Below the pieces are notes generated by a model. It saw nothing but the letters and a program-made list of their open reading frames with translations. It did no database searches and was not told the origin of the DNA. The translations under genes were made by a program, and so were the position numbers. A stretch of DNA of 64,000 nucleotides from Isoptericola sp. BMS4 (lineage in GTDB: Bacteria > Actinomycetota > Actinomycetes > Actinomycetales > Cellulomonadaceae). The stretch is taken from positions 496,001-560,000 of the forward strand of contig NZ_SIRP01000001.1 of assembly GCF_011634835.1 (NCBI RefSeq), in the 5' to 3' direction. Shown piece by piece: positions 34,714 through 42,336 of this stretch. Within the stretch, counting starts at the first letter, position 1, and each line of letters starts with the position of its first letter.

Positions 34714-35414
34714 GCCGCCAGCACCCGGGACATGTCGCGCACGGCGCGCCACGCGCCGAGCGGGGTGCCGGTCACCTTGGACCGGCCGAGCCGCGCCCGG
34801 TACGGCACGTCGACCTCGGCGACCCGCCATCCGGCGTCCGCCGCGGCGACGAGCATCTCCAGCGGGTAGCCCGACCGACGGTCCCGCAGGTCCAGGGCGA
34901 GCAGCGCCTCCCGCCGGGCGGCGCGCATCGGCCCCAGGTCGTGCACGGCCACCCCGGTGCGGCGGCGCGCCCGGCGGGCGAGCTCCTGGTTCGCGAGCCG
35001 CAGGTGCCACGGCCACGCGCCCCGCCCGGGCACGCGGCGCCCGAGGACGAGGTCGGCGTCGCCGGACAGCACCGGGGTGACGACGCGGGGCAGGTCGGCC
35101 GGGTCGAGGCTGGCGTCCGCGTCGCAGAACGCGACGACGTCCGCCGTCGCCGCCTCCAGGCCCGCGTGGCACGCCGCCCCGAATCCCCGGCGCGCGGCCG
35201 TCACGACCCGGGCCCCGTGCTCGCGCGCCACCCGCGCGGACCCGTCGGTGGACCCGTTGTCGACGACGACCGCCCGCATCCCGGCGGGCAGCCGGGGCAG
35301 GAGCCAGGCGAGCCCCTCGGCCTCGTCGAGGCACGGCAGGACGACGTCGACGGTCGGCGCGGCGTCCTGCGCCGGGGCGTCGCCGGCGGCAGTGGCGCCC
35401 GGGGTGCTGGTCAC
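34710..35414 (-). CDS. Family 2 glycosyltransferase
   Basis: 234 residues. GT-A signatures: VDVVLPCLDEAEGLAWLLPRLP, VVVDNGSTDGSARVAREHGARVV, and the metal-binding AFCDADASLDP (about residues 95-105). The C-terminus (RRSGYPLEMLVAAADAGWRVAEVDVPYRARLGRSKVTGT) is typical of dolichyl-phosphate mannose synthase relatives that use polyprenyl phosphate. GTG start sits 6 nt after TACGCT, so a leaderless transcript is likely. It may supply a polyprenyl-phosphate sugar to the GT-C-like protein at 30291-31625. Confidence 0.9.
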   Translation of the reverse strand: MTSTPGATAAGDAPAQDAAPTVDVVLPCLDEAEGLAWLLPRLPAGMRAVVVDNGSTDGSARVAREHGARVVTAARRGFGAACHAGLEAATADVVAFCDADASLDPADLPRVVTPVLSGDADLVLGRRVPGRGAWPWHLRLANQELARRARRRTGVAVHDLGPMRAARREALLALDLRDRRSGYPLEMLVAAADAGWRVAEVDVPYRARLGRSKVTGTPLGAWRAVRDMSRVLAA

Positions 35415-35482
35415 TCTTGGAGCGTATGAGCCGGGCGCCCCGCAGGCCTTCGAAACGGGCTGGTCGTGGCCTTACGGTCGGC

Positions 35483-36544
35483 TTACGTCCCGGTTCGTCC
35501 CACCCTGTCCGTCCCGCCCACCAGCTCGGCGAGACCGTCGTCGAGCCCCACCGCGGCGCGCCACCCGAGCACCCGGCCGGCGCGCTCGCTCGACGCCGTC
35601 ACGTGCCGTACGTCGCCGGCGCGCCACTCGCCCGTCACCACGGGCTCCGGGGCCCCGAGGAGCTCCGCGACCCGGCGCGCGACCTCGCCGATCGTGCTCA
35701 CCGTCCCCGAACCGACGTTGAACGCCTCCACCCGGCCGGCGCCCTGCGGCCGCTCGACGGCGGCCCGGACCGCCGCCGCGACGTCGTCGACGTGCACGAG
35801 GTCGCGCCGCTGGCCGCCGTCCTCGAAGACGCGCGGCGCCCGCCCGTGCTCCGCCTCCGAGCGGAAGATCGACGCGACGCCCGCGTACGGGGTGTCGCGC
35901 GGCATCCCCGGCCCGTACACGTTGTGGAAGCGCAGCGCGGTCGCGCTCGCCCCGGTGGCGCGGGTCCAGGCGGCCAGCAGCCGCTCGCCGTGCGCCTTGG
36001 TCGCTGCGTACACGTTGCGGGGGTCGAGGGGCGCGTCCTCCGCCACCAGGCCCGGCACCAGCACGCGCCCGCACGCGGGGCAGCGCGGGTCGAACACCCC
36101 GGCGGCGAGGTCGGCCTCCGCCCGCGGCGGCGGGTGGACGCCGCCGTGCTCGGCGCACCGGTACGCGCCCTCGCCGTAGACCACCATGGAGCTCGCGTAC
36201 ACGACGTGCGGGGCCTGCTCCGCCGCGGCTCGCAGCAGGACGGCGGTGCCGAGGTCGTTCGAGGCGACGTAGTCGTCGATGTCGTCGATCCCCACCCCGA
36301 GGCCCACCTTGGCCGCGAGGTGCACGACGGCGTCCGCGTCCGCGAGCGCGTCGCGCACGGCCGCGGCGTCGCGCACGTCCGCGCGGACCAGCGGGACGCC
36401 GGCGGGCAGGTCGGGGGCGGCCCGGTCGCCGTGCACGTCGGCGCGCAGCGAGTCGAGGACGACGACGTCGTGCCCGGCGGCGGTGAGGGTGCGGACCGTG
36501 GCGGTGCCGATGAAGCCCGCCCCGCCCGTGACGAGGATGCGCAT
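35483..36544 (-). CDS. NAD-dependent epimerase/dehydratase (extended SDR) with a zinc-ribbon-like insert
   Basis: 353 residues. Rossmann motif RILVTGGAGFIGTATV at the N-terminus. The catalytic Ser lies in YASSMVVYGEG and the YxxxK pair in NVYAATKAHGERL (about residues 187-199). Between them is an unusual insert with CAEH and, 27 residues later, CPACG, the CxxH/CxxC layout of a small zinc ribbon. The C-terminal part binds a nucleotide sugar (FEDGGQRRDLVHVDDVA, EAFNVGSGTVSTIGEV). It likely epimerises or dehydrates an NDP-sugar for the adjoining transferases. The gap to the GT2 gene is 68 bp. Confidence 0.88.
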   Translation of the reverse strand: MRILVTGGAGFIGTATVRTLTAAGHDVVVLDSLRADVHGDRAAPDLPAGVPLVRADVRDAAAVRDALADADAVVHLAAKVGLGVGIDDIDDYVASNDLGTAVLLRAAAEQAPHVVYASSMVVYGEGAYRCAEHGGVHPPPRAEADLAAGVFDPRCPACGRVLVPGLVAEDAPLDPRNVYAATKAHGERLLAAWTRATGASATALRFHNVYGPGMPRDTPYAGVASIFRSEAEHGRAPRVFEDGGQRRDLVHVDDVAAAVRAAVERPQGAGRVEAFNVGSGTVSTIGEVARRVAELLGAPEPVVTGEWRAGDVRHVTASSERAGRVLGWRAAVGLDDGLAELVGGTDRVGRTGT

Positions 36545-36677
36545 GCGTCCAGCATCCCCGAGGCGCGCGGTCCGGGCGGCTCCGGACGGCCCGGAGGATG
36601 TGACGATCTGCTGACGTCGCGGCCCGGTGGCCGCGCGGCCCGTCGCCGCCGCCCCGCCGCGGTCTACCGTGGCGGAC

Positions 36678-37493
36678 GTGACCGACTCCAGCACCGCCCC
36701 CGTGGGCATCCTCGGCGGCTCCGGCCTGTACCGCCTGCTCGACGACCCCGAGCCCGCCGGAGTGGCCACGCCGTTCGGCGAGCCGTCCGAGGTGCCCAGT
36801 CGCGGCACGTTCGGCGGCCGGCCGGTCGTGTTCCTGCCCCGGCACGGCGCCGACCACCGGTACCCGCCGCACCGCGTCCCGTACCGAGCGAACCTGTGGG
36901 CGCTGCGCGCGCTCGGCGTGCGGCAGGTGATCTCGGCGTCCGCCGTCGGCGGCCTGCGGCCCGAGCTGGCGACGGGCACCGTCGTCGTGCCGGACCAGGT
37001 GGTCGACCGCACCTGGGGGCGCGAGCACACCGTCTACGACGACGTCGGCGCGGTGGTGCACGTGCCGTTCGCCGACCCGTACTGTCCGCGGGGTCGTGCC
37101 GTCGCCGTCGACGCCGCACGCTCCGGCCCGTTGCCCGCCGTCGACGGCGGCACCATGGTCGTCATCCAGGGGCCGCGGTTCTCCACCCGCGCCGAGTCCG
37201 TCCGCAACGCGGAGCAGGGCGGCAGCGTCGTCGGGATGACGGGGATGCCGGAGGCGGCGATCGCCCGCGAGCTCGCGCTCTGCTACACCACGCTCGCGCT
37301 GGTGACCGACGCGGACGCCGGGGTGGAGGGCGGCGAGTCCGTCACCCACGCGGCCGTCCTGGAGGCGTTCGCCCGCAACGTCGTCTCCCTGAGCGGCGTG
37401 CTGCGCGACGTCGTCGCCGGGCTGCCGGACGACGACGGGTGCTCCTGTCGCCGCGTCCTGGACGGGTTCGACCTGCCGTTCGATCTGCCCTGA
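36678..37493 (+). CDS. S-methyl-5'-thioadenosine phosphorylase / purine nucleoside phosphorylase family
   Basis: 271 residues from GTG 36678, 7 nt after TACCGT with no Shine-Dalgarno (the frame is open from 36627). PNP/MTAP family motifs are complete: GILGGSGLY at the N-terminus, FLPRHGADHRYPPHRVPYRANLWAL (phosphate and purine site), SAVGGL, the VVIQGPRFSTRAES strand, GMTGMPEAAIARELALCYTTLALVTDAD. It phosphorolyses methylthioadenosine or a related nucleoside to adenine and a sugar phosphate. It is divergent from the epimerase-GT2 operon. Whether it serves that cluster or only methionine salvage is unclear. Confidence 0.88.
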   Translation: MTDSSTAPVGILGGSGLYRLLDDPEPAGVATPFGEPSEVPSRGTFGGRPVVFLPRHGADHRYPPHRVPYRANLWALRALGVRQVISASAVGGLRPELATGTVVVPDQVVDRTWGREHTVYDDVGAVVHVPFADPYCPRGRAVAVDAARSGPLPAVDGGTMVVIQGPRFSTRAESVRNAEQGGSVVGMTGMPEAAIARELALCYTTLALVTDADAGVEGGESVTHAAVLEAFARNVVSLSGVLRDVVAGLPDDDGCSCRRVLDGFDLPFDLP

Positions 37494-37511
37494 CCTGCCC
37501 TGGCCCGCACC

Positions 37512-37530
37512 GGGCCGGGCGGCCCGGCCC
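37512..37530. terminator. Compact GC hairpin after the phosphorylase gene
   Basis: GGGCCGGGC (37512-37520) and GCCCGGCCC (37522-37530) form a tight inverted repeat 19 bp after the stop codon. No U-tract. Probable transcription terminator before the pectate lyase promoter. Confidence 0.5.
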
Positions 37531-37600
37531 TGTGCGTCACCCCAGGTCACCCCGTGACCACCCCCGGGACGTCGGGGAGTCCGCCAACCCGGCCAGGGCC

Positions 37601-37630
37601 TTGCGAAAGCGCTTACCTGACTGGTTGAAT
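37601..37630 (+). promoter_or_regulatory. Promoter with LacI/CcpA-type operator upstream of the pectate lyase gene
   Basis: CGAAAGCGCTTACC (37604-37617) contains the AAGCGCTT core of LacI-family operators. It lies between a -35-like TTGCGA (37601-37606) and a weak -10 (TTGAAT, 37625-37630). A leader of about 110 nt follows, ending in AAAGGAG before the GTG. The operator form differs from the GTTAACGGTAAC type at 601, so a different LacI regulator is expected. Confidence 0.5.
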
Positions 37631-37748
37631 CGATCCATTCGCGCTCCGGGCCAGGCTGCCCGGCGAGCGAACGGCCACCTCGACGACGAGGAGGAAGAGG
37701 GACCGCGCGACGCCCTGTCGACATGCCCAGTTCAAAGGAGAACGCCCT

Positions 37749-39320
37749 GTGAAGACCACCCCACGCACTGCTCTCGCCGGCGCCTGCGCCGCAGCACTCC
37801 TGCTTCCCGCGATCGCCGCCCATGCGGCCCCGGACGCGACGCCGCACGGCCCCGCGACGTCCGGCTCCGCGCTGTCCGTCCTGGACGCGCTGCACCCGGC
37901 GCCGGCGCCGGGCGCGCACACCTACGTCGTCGCGCCCGACGGCAGCGACGACGGCCCGGGCACCATGGCGGCACCGTTCAGGACGCTGATGAGGGCGCAG
38001 GAGGCGGCGTCCGCGGGCGACGTCGTCTACCTGCGCGGCGGCGTCTACGACAGCTTCGAGGTCCCTGAGACCGACAACCCGTTCGAGGACGTCTACCACT
38101 ACGTCAACGACATATCCAAGAGCGGCATCACCTATGCCGCCTACCCCGGGGACCCGCGCCCCGTCTTCGACTTCAGCTCCGTGCCCACCGACCAGCGTGT
38201 GGCCGCGTTCTACATCGACACGGAGGTCACGGACGTCAATTTCGTCGGGTTCGACGTGACGGGCGTCAAGGTCGGCGACCAGAAGCAGTCCGAGGCGTTC
38301 CGCATCGCCGGCGGCGCCAACTTCGTCGACATGAAGGCCTACGGCAACGAGGCCACCGGGTTCTACTACACGATCGACGGCACCGGGGTCGTGCTGAACA
38401 GCGACTCCTACGACAACGTCGCCCCGACCGCCCGGGCGGCCGGCAACTCCGACGGCTTCGGCGGGCACGCGAACGACGTCTGGTTCATCAACGACCGCGC
38501 CTGGAACAACAGCGACGACGGCTTCGACAGCATCAGCTCGTCCGGCCGCGTGGCCCACATCAACGACTGGTCGTTCGGCCACCACGGCAACCAGGACGGC
38601 GTCGGCGACAAGAACGGCTTCAAGGTCGGCGGCTACGCGTACCGGACCACCGGCCTGCCGGACCCGATCCCGGTGCACACCGTGGTCAACAGCCTGTCCG
38701 TGGACAACGGCGGCAACAACTTCTACGCCAACCACCAGCCCGGGCAGGCCGCCTCCTGGATCAACAACACGGCGTCCGACCCCGGCTACGGCGCGAACTT
38801 CAACATGCTCGAGCGCGTCAGCCCCACCAGCCCCGAGAACGTCGCCGGCTTCCGGGAGGTGCTGCACGGCAACCTCGCGTACTCCGGGCCCCTGACGTCG
38901 AACGACGACACCCCCGCCGAGGACGAGACCGGCAACTCGTGGACCGTCGACGGCGGTCTCCCGCTGGCCGACGACGACTTCGTCAGCCTCGACACGGAGC
39001 AGCTGACCGCGCCGCGCCGGGCGGACGGCGGTCTGCCCGACGTCGACCTCCTGAAGCCGGTCGCCGGCTCGGCCGCCGAGGCGAACGGGCTGGGCTACCT
39101 CGCCGACGACGGCGACGTGCGCGCGACGCTGACCAAGCTCGTGGACACGTTCGTGCGGTCCGGCGACGTCGACGCGCAGGGCCGGGCCCGTCTGCTCGGC
39201 GCGCTCCGCGGCGAGGACCTGAGCGGCTTCACCAGCGCGCTCGAGACGCAGCAGGGTCCGCACGTGAGCCAGTACGCGCGCACCACGCTGCTTCTCGCCG
39301 CGGTCGGTCTGCAGTACTGA
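37749..39320 (+). CDS. Secreted pectate lyase, polysaccharide lyase family 9
   Basis: 523 residues with a cleavable signal peptide ending at AHA-A (about residue 26). The beta-helix starts at TYVVAPDGSDDGPGTMAAPFRTLMRAQEAASAGDVVYLRGGVY. PL9 landmarks follow: NSDGFGGHANDVWFINDRAWNNSDDGFDS, with the calcium-binding Asp cluster, and DKNGFKVGGYAYR, where the Lys corresponds to the catalytic base of Pel9A-type lyases. A short helical C-terminal region (about 450-523: TLTKLVDTFVRSGDVDAQGRARLLGAL) resembles a FIVAR-like surface or carbohydrate-binding module. It cleaves pectate outside the cell. Confidence 0.9.
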   Translation: MKTTPRTALAGACAAALLLPAIAAHAAPDATPHGPATSGSALSVLDALHPAPAPGAHTYVVAPDGSDDGPGTMAAPFRTLMRAQEAASAGDVVYLRGGVYDSFEVPETDNPFEDVYHYVNDISKSGITYAAYPGDPRPVFDFSSVPTDQRVAAFYIDTEVTDVNFVGFDVTGVKVGDQKQSEAFRIAGGANFVDMKAYGNEATGFYYTIDGTGVVLNSDSYDNVAPTARAAGNSDGFGGHANDVWFINDRAWNNSDDGFDSISSSGRVAHINDWSFGHHGNQDGVGDKNGFKVGGYAYRTTGLPDPIPVHTVVNSLSVDNGGNNFYANHQPGQAASWINNTASDPGYGANFNMLERVSPTSPENVAGFREVLHGNLAYSGPLTSNDDTPAEDETGNSWTVDGGLPLADDDFVSLDTEQLTAPRRADGGLPDVDLLKPVAGSAAEANGLGYLADDGDVRATLTKLVDTFVRSGDVDAQGRARLLGALRGEDLSGFTSALETQQGPHVSQYARTTLLLAAVGLQY

Positions 39321-39355
39321 GCCGCCTCTCGGACCGGTATCACCGGCCCGGCAGC

Positions 39356-39391
39356 CCGACGGCCCCCCACCACCCGGTGAGGGGCCGTCGG
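39356..39391 (+). terminator. Hairpin terminator after the pectate lyase gene
   Basis: CCGACGGCCCC (39356-39366) pairs perfectly with GGGGCCGTCGG (39381-39391) around a 14-nt loop, 35 bp after the stop. No U-tract. It can also serve the lipoprotein gene arriving from the other strand. Confidence 0.65.
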
Positions 39392-39465
39392 CCCTGAGCT
39401 GCACCTGCGCCTCAAGAGCAGGGCTGTCGACCCGCCTGAGTCTGCGGCTGCGCTGCACCTCCCCC

Positions 39466-39948
39466 TCAGGCGGCGGCGCTCTCCGTCTCGCCGCGCAGCG
39501 CGTCGATCTGCTCCTGCAGCCGCGACAGCAGGTCCGCGACCTCGTCGATCCCGTCCTCGCGTGCCTGCGCGGTGACGAACCGGACCTCGGCGGACGCGGC
39601 CTCGAGCGCGACCTGCGCGTCGTTCAACGACTCGACCGCGCCGTCCCGGGAGTCGGACGCCCGCACCAGGGCACCCCGTGCCTCGTCGGTCGCGGCCTGC
39701 GCGGAGGCGACGGCGGACGTCACCGCGGCCTGCAGCCCGTCGGGGACGCTGGCGACCTGGTTCTCCAGGCGTTGCAGATCACCCTCGATGGCCCTGGCCT
39801 GGTTCTGCGCGTCGGCGATGTACTGCTCGACCTCCGCGGGGGGAGCGGAACAGGCGCCGAGCATCATCGCCACGGCGAGCAGGCTCACCGCGGCCAGACG
39901 TGTCGTCCTGCCCCTCGTCGAAATCGTCGTCGCTGACGTCATGACCAT
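39466..39948 (-). CDS. Coiled-coil lipoprotein of unknown function
   Basis: 160 residues. An N-terminal signal sequence ends in the lipobox LGAC (Cys about residue 33), so the protein is anchored to the outer face of the membrane. The mature part is almost entirely heptad-like helix: VEQYIADAQNQARAIEGDLQRLENQVASV, then AAVTSAVASAQAATDEARGALVRASDSRDGAVESLNDAQVALEAASAEV, rich in Ala, Gln, Asp and Glu. An alternative start is ATG 39942. Convergent with the pectate lyase and unrelated to it. No function can be assigned. Confidence 0.75.
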   Translation of the reverse strand: MVMTSATTISTRGRTTRLAAVSLLAVAMMLGACSAPPAEVEQYIADAQNQARAIEGDLQRLENQVASVPDGLQAAVTSAVASAQAATDEARGALVRASDSRDGAVESLNDAQVALEAASAEVRFVTAQAREDGIDEVADLLSRLQEQIDALRGETESAAA

Positions 39949-40059
39949 GATTCTGCCCCGTCAACCTGAACGTTCCCCGGCAACGACGTGGAGATCTTGA
40001 ACACAGCCGGTGCACCGTACCGGATGTCGCCGGGCGCTGCGCCCGGGCAGGATGACCGC

Positions 40060-41352
40060 ATGAGCACCCCGACCGCCCGGGCCCTGACCACCGGCCAGCT
40101 GACCGCGATCTACACCGACCTGCACGCCCACCCGGAGCTGGCGTTCGCCGAGCACCGCACCGCCGGCATCGTCGTGGACCGGTTGCGCGGCTGGGGCTAC
40201 GACGTGCACGAGGGGATCGGCGGCACCGGCGTCGTCGGCGTGCTCACCCACGGGGAAGGGCCGTGCGTCCTGCTGCGCGCCGACATGGACGGGCTGCCCG
40301 TCACCGAGCGCACGGGCCTGCCGTACGCGTCGACGGACACGGCGACGACGCCCGACGGGCACGAGTCCGGCACCATGCACGCCTGCGGGCACGACGTGCA
40401 CGTCACCTGCCTGCTCGGCGCCGCCGCCGAGCTCGCCGACCGGCGCGACGAGTGGGCGGGCACGCTGGTCGTGCTGTTCCAGCCCGCGGAAGAGGTCGGC
40501 GGCGGGGCCCGTGGCATGGTCGCCGACGGCCTGTACGACCGGGTCCCGGTACCCGACGTCGTCCTCGGCCAGCACGTCATGCCGCTGCCCGTGGGCGTCG
40601 TCAACCTCACGCCCGGGCCGGCGATGGCCGCGACCGACTCGCTGCGGATCACGCTGCACGGCACGGGCGGGCACGGCTCCAGCCCGGAGGCGACCATCGA
40701 CCCCGTCGTCATGGCCGCCGCCACCGTGATGCGGCTGCAGGGCATCGTGTCGCGGGAGGTCGGGGCGGGGGAGAAGGCCGTCGTCACGGTGGGCTCCGTC
40801 CGGGCGGGCACCCAGGCGAACATCATCCCCGACCGCGCCGAGCTGCAGGTCAACGTCCGCACGTTCACCGCTCCCGTGCGCGAGCGCGTGCTGACGGCGA
40901 TCCACCGGATCGTCGACGCCGAGGCCGCCGCGTCCGGCGCGCCCCGGCCCCCGGAGTACGAGGAGATCGCCACGTTCAACCTCACCGTCAACGACGACGG
41001 CGACGCCACCGCCCGCACCCGTGAGGCCCTCGGCGCCGCGCTCGAGGCGCGGCGGAGCATCGTCGAGGCCGCCGGTGGCACGCCGGTCGTCGTGACACTG
41101 CCGCCCCTGCCCGGGTCGGAGGACGTCGGCGACCTCGCGACCGCCGCCGGCGCGCCGCTCGTCTACTGGAACCTCGGCGGGTTCGACACCGCGCTGTTCG
41201 ACGGCTTCGACCTCGCGTCGGCCACCGGCATGGGGAACCTGCCCGAGGGTGTCGCCCCCAACCACTCGCCCTACTTCGCGCCGGTGCCCGAGCCGACGCT
41301 CGACCTCGGCGTGGCGATGCTCGTTGCCGCGGCCGAGGAGTGGCTGGACTGA
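40060..41352 (+). CDS. M20-family amidohydrolase/peptidase
   Basis: 430 residues from ATG 40060 with GCAGGA 7 nt upstream (frame open from 39988). Family features: LHAHPELAFAEHRTA, LLRADMDGLPV, the metal site GTMHACGHDVHVTCLLGAA, and the Glu pair in FQPAEEVGGGARGMV, then the dimerisation-domain GTGGHGSSPEATIDPV. These enzymes hydrolyse N-acyl amino acids (aminoacylase, hippurate hydrolase, IAA-amino acid hydrolase types). It neighbours the hut locus but is convergent with its regulator, so a shared role is uncertain. Confidence 0.9.
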   Translation: MSTPTARALTTGQLTAIYTDLHAHPELAFAEHRTAGIVVDRLRGWGYDVHEGIGGTGVVGVLTHGEGPCVLLRADMDGLPVTERTGLPYASTDTATTPDGHESGTMHACGHDVHVTCLLGAAAELADRRDEWAGTLVVLFQPAEEVGGGARGMVADGLYDRVPVPDVVLGQHVMPLPVGVVNLTPGPAMAATDSLRITLHGTGGHGSSPEATIDPVVMAAATVMRLQGIVSREVGAGEKAVVTVGSVRAGTQANIIPDRAELQVNVRTFTAPVRERVLTAIHRIVDAEAAASGAPRPPEYEEIATFNLTVNDDGDATARTREALGAALEARRSIVEAAGGTPVVVTLPPLPGSEDVGDLATAAGAPLVYWNLGGFDTALFDGFDLASATGMGNLPEGVAPNHSPYFAPVPEPTLDLGVAMLVAAAEEWLD

Positions 41353-41370
41353 TCATCGACCGTCACGATC

Positions 41371-41399
41371 CGGACCTCATCGCGGCCGGATGAGGTCCG
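41371..41399. terminator. Bidirectional terminator hairpin
   Basis: CGGACCTCATC (41371-41381) pairs with GATGAGGTCCG (41389-41399) around a 7-nt loop. It lies exactly between the 3' ends of the M20 amidohydrolase and the convergent IclR regulator gene, and can terminate both. Confidence 0.7.
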
Positions 41400-41420
41400 A
41401 ACCGGGACGCTCGACGACGG

Positions 41421-42182
41421 TCAGGCGCGCGCGCCGAGGCGCCGGCCGATCTCCGTCGCGGCGCGACCGGCCGCTGCGGCCAGGTCGTCGCGGCGCGCGT
41501 CGTCGACGTCCTCGGAGAGGAACGTCAGCGCCACGCCCGCGACGGGGTAGCCGGTGTGGTCGACGGCGGCGTGCGCGACCGACGCGATGCCGGGGGTGAT
41601 CTCGCCGTCCTCGACGGCGTGGCCGCGGCGCCGGGTCTCTCGCAGCACCTCGCGCAGGTCGCGCAGCGTGCGGGGCCCGACGCCGGTGCGGTCCGCCAGG
41701 ACCGACGACGACGGGAACAGCGCCCGCACCTGCGCGGCGGGCAGCCGGGCCAGGACGGCGCGCCCGCTGGCGGTGAGGTGGCTGGGCAGCCGCACGTCGA
41801 CGTCCGACACCAGCGTGGGCCGGCGCGGCGCCCGCTGCTCCACGAGGTACAGCACCTCCCGGCCGTTGAGCACCGCCAGGTGCGCGTTCTCCCCGGTCGT
41901 CTCGACCAGCCGCGCGACGACGGGGCGCGCCAGCCGGGCCAGCGGCGCCTGCCGCGCGTACGCCGACCCGAGGGCGAGCGACGCCGTCCCCAGCCCGTAC
42001 CGGTGCTCCTCCGGCAGGTGCGTCACGTACCCCTCGTCCATCAGCACGGACAGCAGGTGGTAGACCGTGGAGCGCGGCAGGCCGAGGTGCTGCGCGACCG
42101 CCGCGGCCGGGGACGGCCCGGCCTGGGCCGCCAGGTACGCCAGCACCCGCAGCGCGCTCCGCGCCGCCGGGACGTCACCCAT
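41421..42182 (-). CDS. IclR-family regulator, probable hut repressor
   Basis: 253 residues from ATG 42182, chosen because GGAGG repeats precede it (frame open to 42209). The N-terminal winged helix reads ALRVLAYLAAQAGPSPAAAVAQHLGLPRSTVYHLLSVLMDEGYV. The C-terminal effector domain contains NAHLAVLNGREVLYLVEQ and HLTASGRAVLARLPAAQV, then GITPGIASVAHAAVDHTGYPVAGVALTF, all IclR hallmarks. Divergent from hutH with a perfect 16-bp palindrome in between, so it probably controls histidine degradation. Confidence 0.88.
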   Translation of the reverse strand: MGDVPAARSALRVLAYLAAQAGPSPAAAVAQHLGLPRSTVYHLLSVLMDEGYVTHLPEEHRYGLGTASLALGSAYARQAPLARLARPVVARLVETTGENAHLAVLNGREVLYLVEQRAPRRPTLVSDVDVRLPSHLTASGRAVLARLPAAQVRALFPSSSVLADRTGVGPRTLRDLREVLRETRRRGHAVEDGEITPGIASVAHAAVDHTGYPVAGVALTFLSEDVDDARRDDLAAAAGRAATEIGRRLGARA

Positions 42183-42266
42183 CGGCCTCCACCTCCGTTG
42201 TTCCGACACGGCCGTACCGGGAGGGAGCGGGGCGCGTGCAGCCCCGCTCTCTCACGGGCGACCGGC

Positions 42267-42282
42267 GTCTGGGATCCCAGAC
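42267..42282. promoter_or_regulatory. 16-bp perfect palindrome, candidate IclR operator of the hut operon
   Basis: GTCTGGGATCCCAGAC is a perfect palindrome in the iclR-hutH intergenic region, 55 bp before the hutH start and 85 bp before the iclR start. Length, symmetry and position fit an IclR dimer site controlling both genes. Confidence 0.6.
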
Positions 42283-42336
42283 TGAACCCGTCCGGCGGCG
42301 GTGTCCAGCCCGGTCGGGGTGGTGTGTCCTGGCGGT

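Noticed and set aside
35472-39458. A 1328-codon open frame on the minus strand
   Set aside because: It is antisense to the phosphorylase and pectate lyase genes and shadows the epimerase gene in another frame. Its translation is Arg/Ala/Gly/Val-rich with no domain, which is typical of GC-rich shadow frames.
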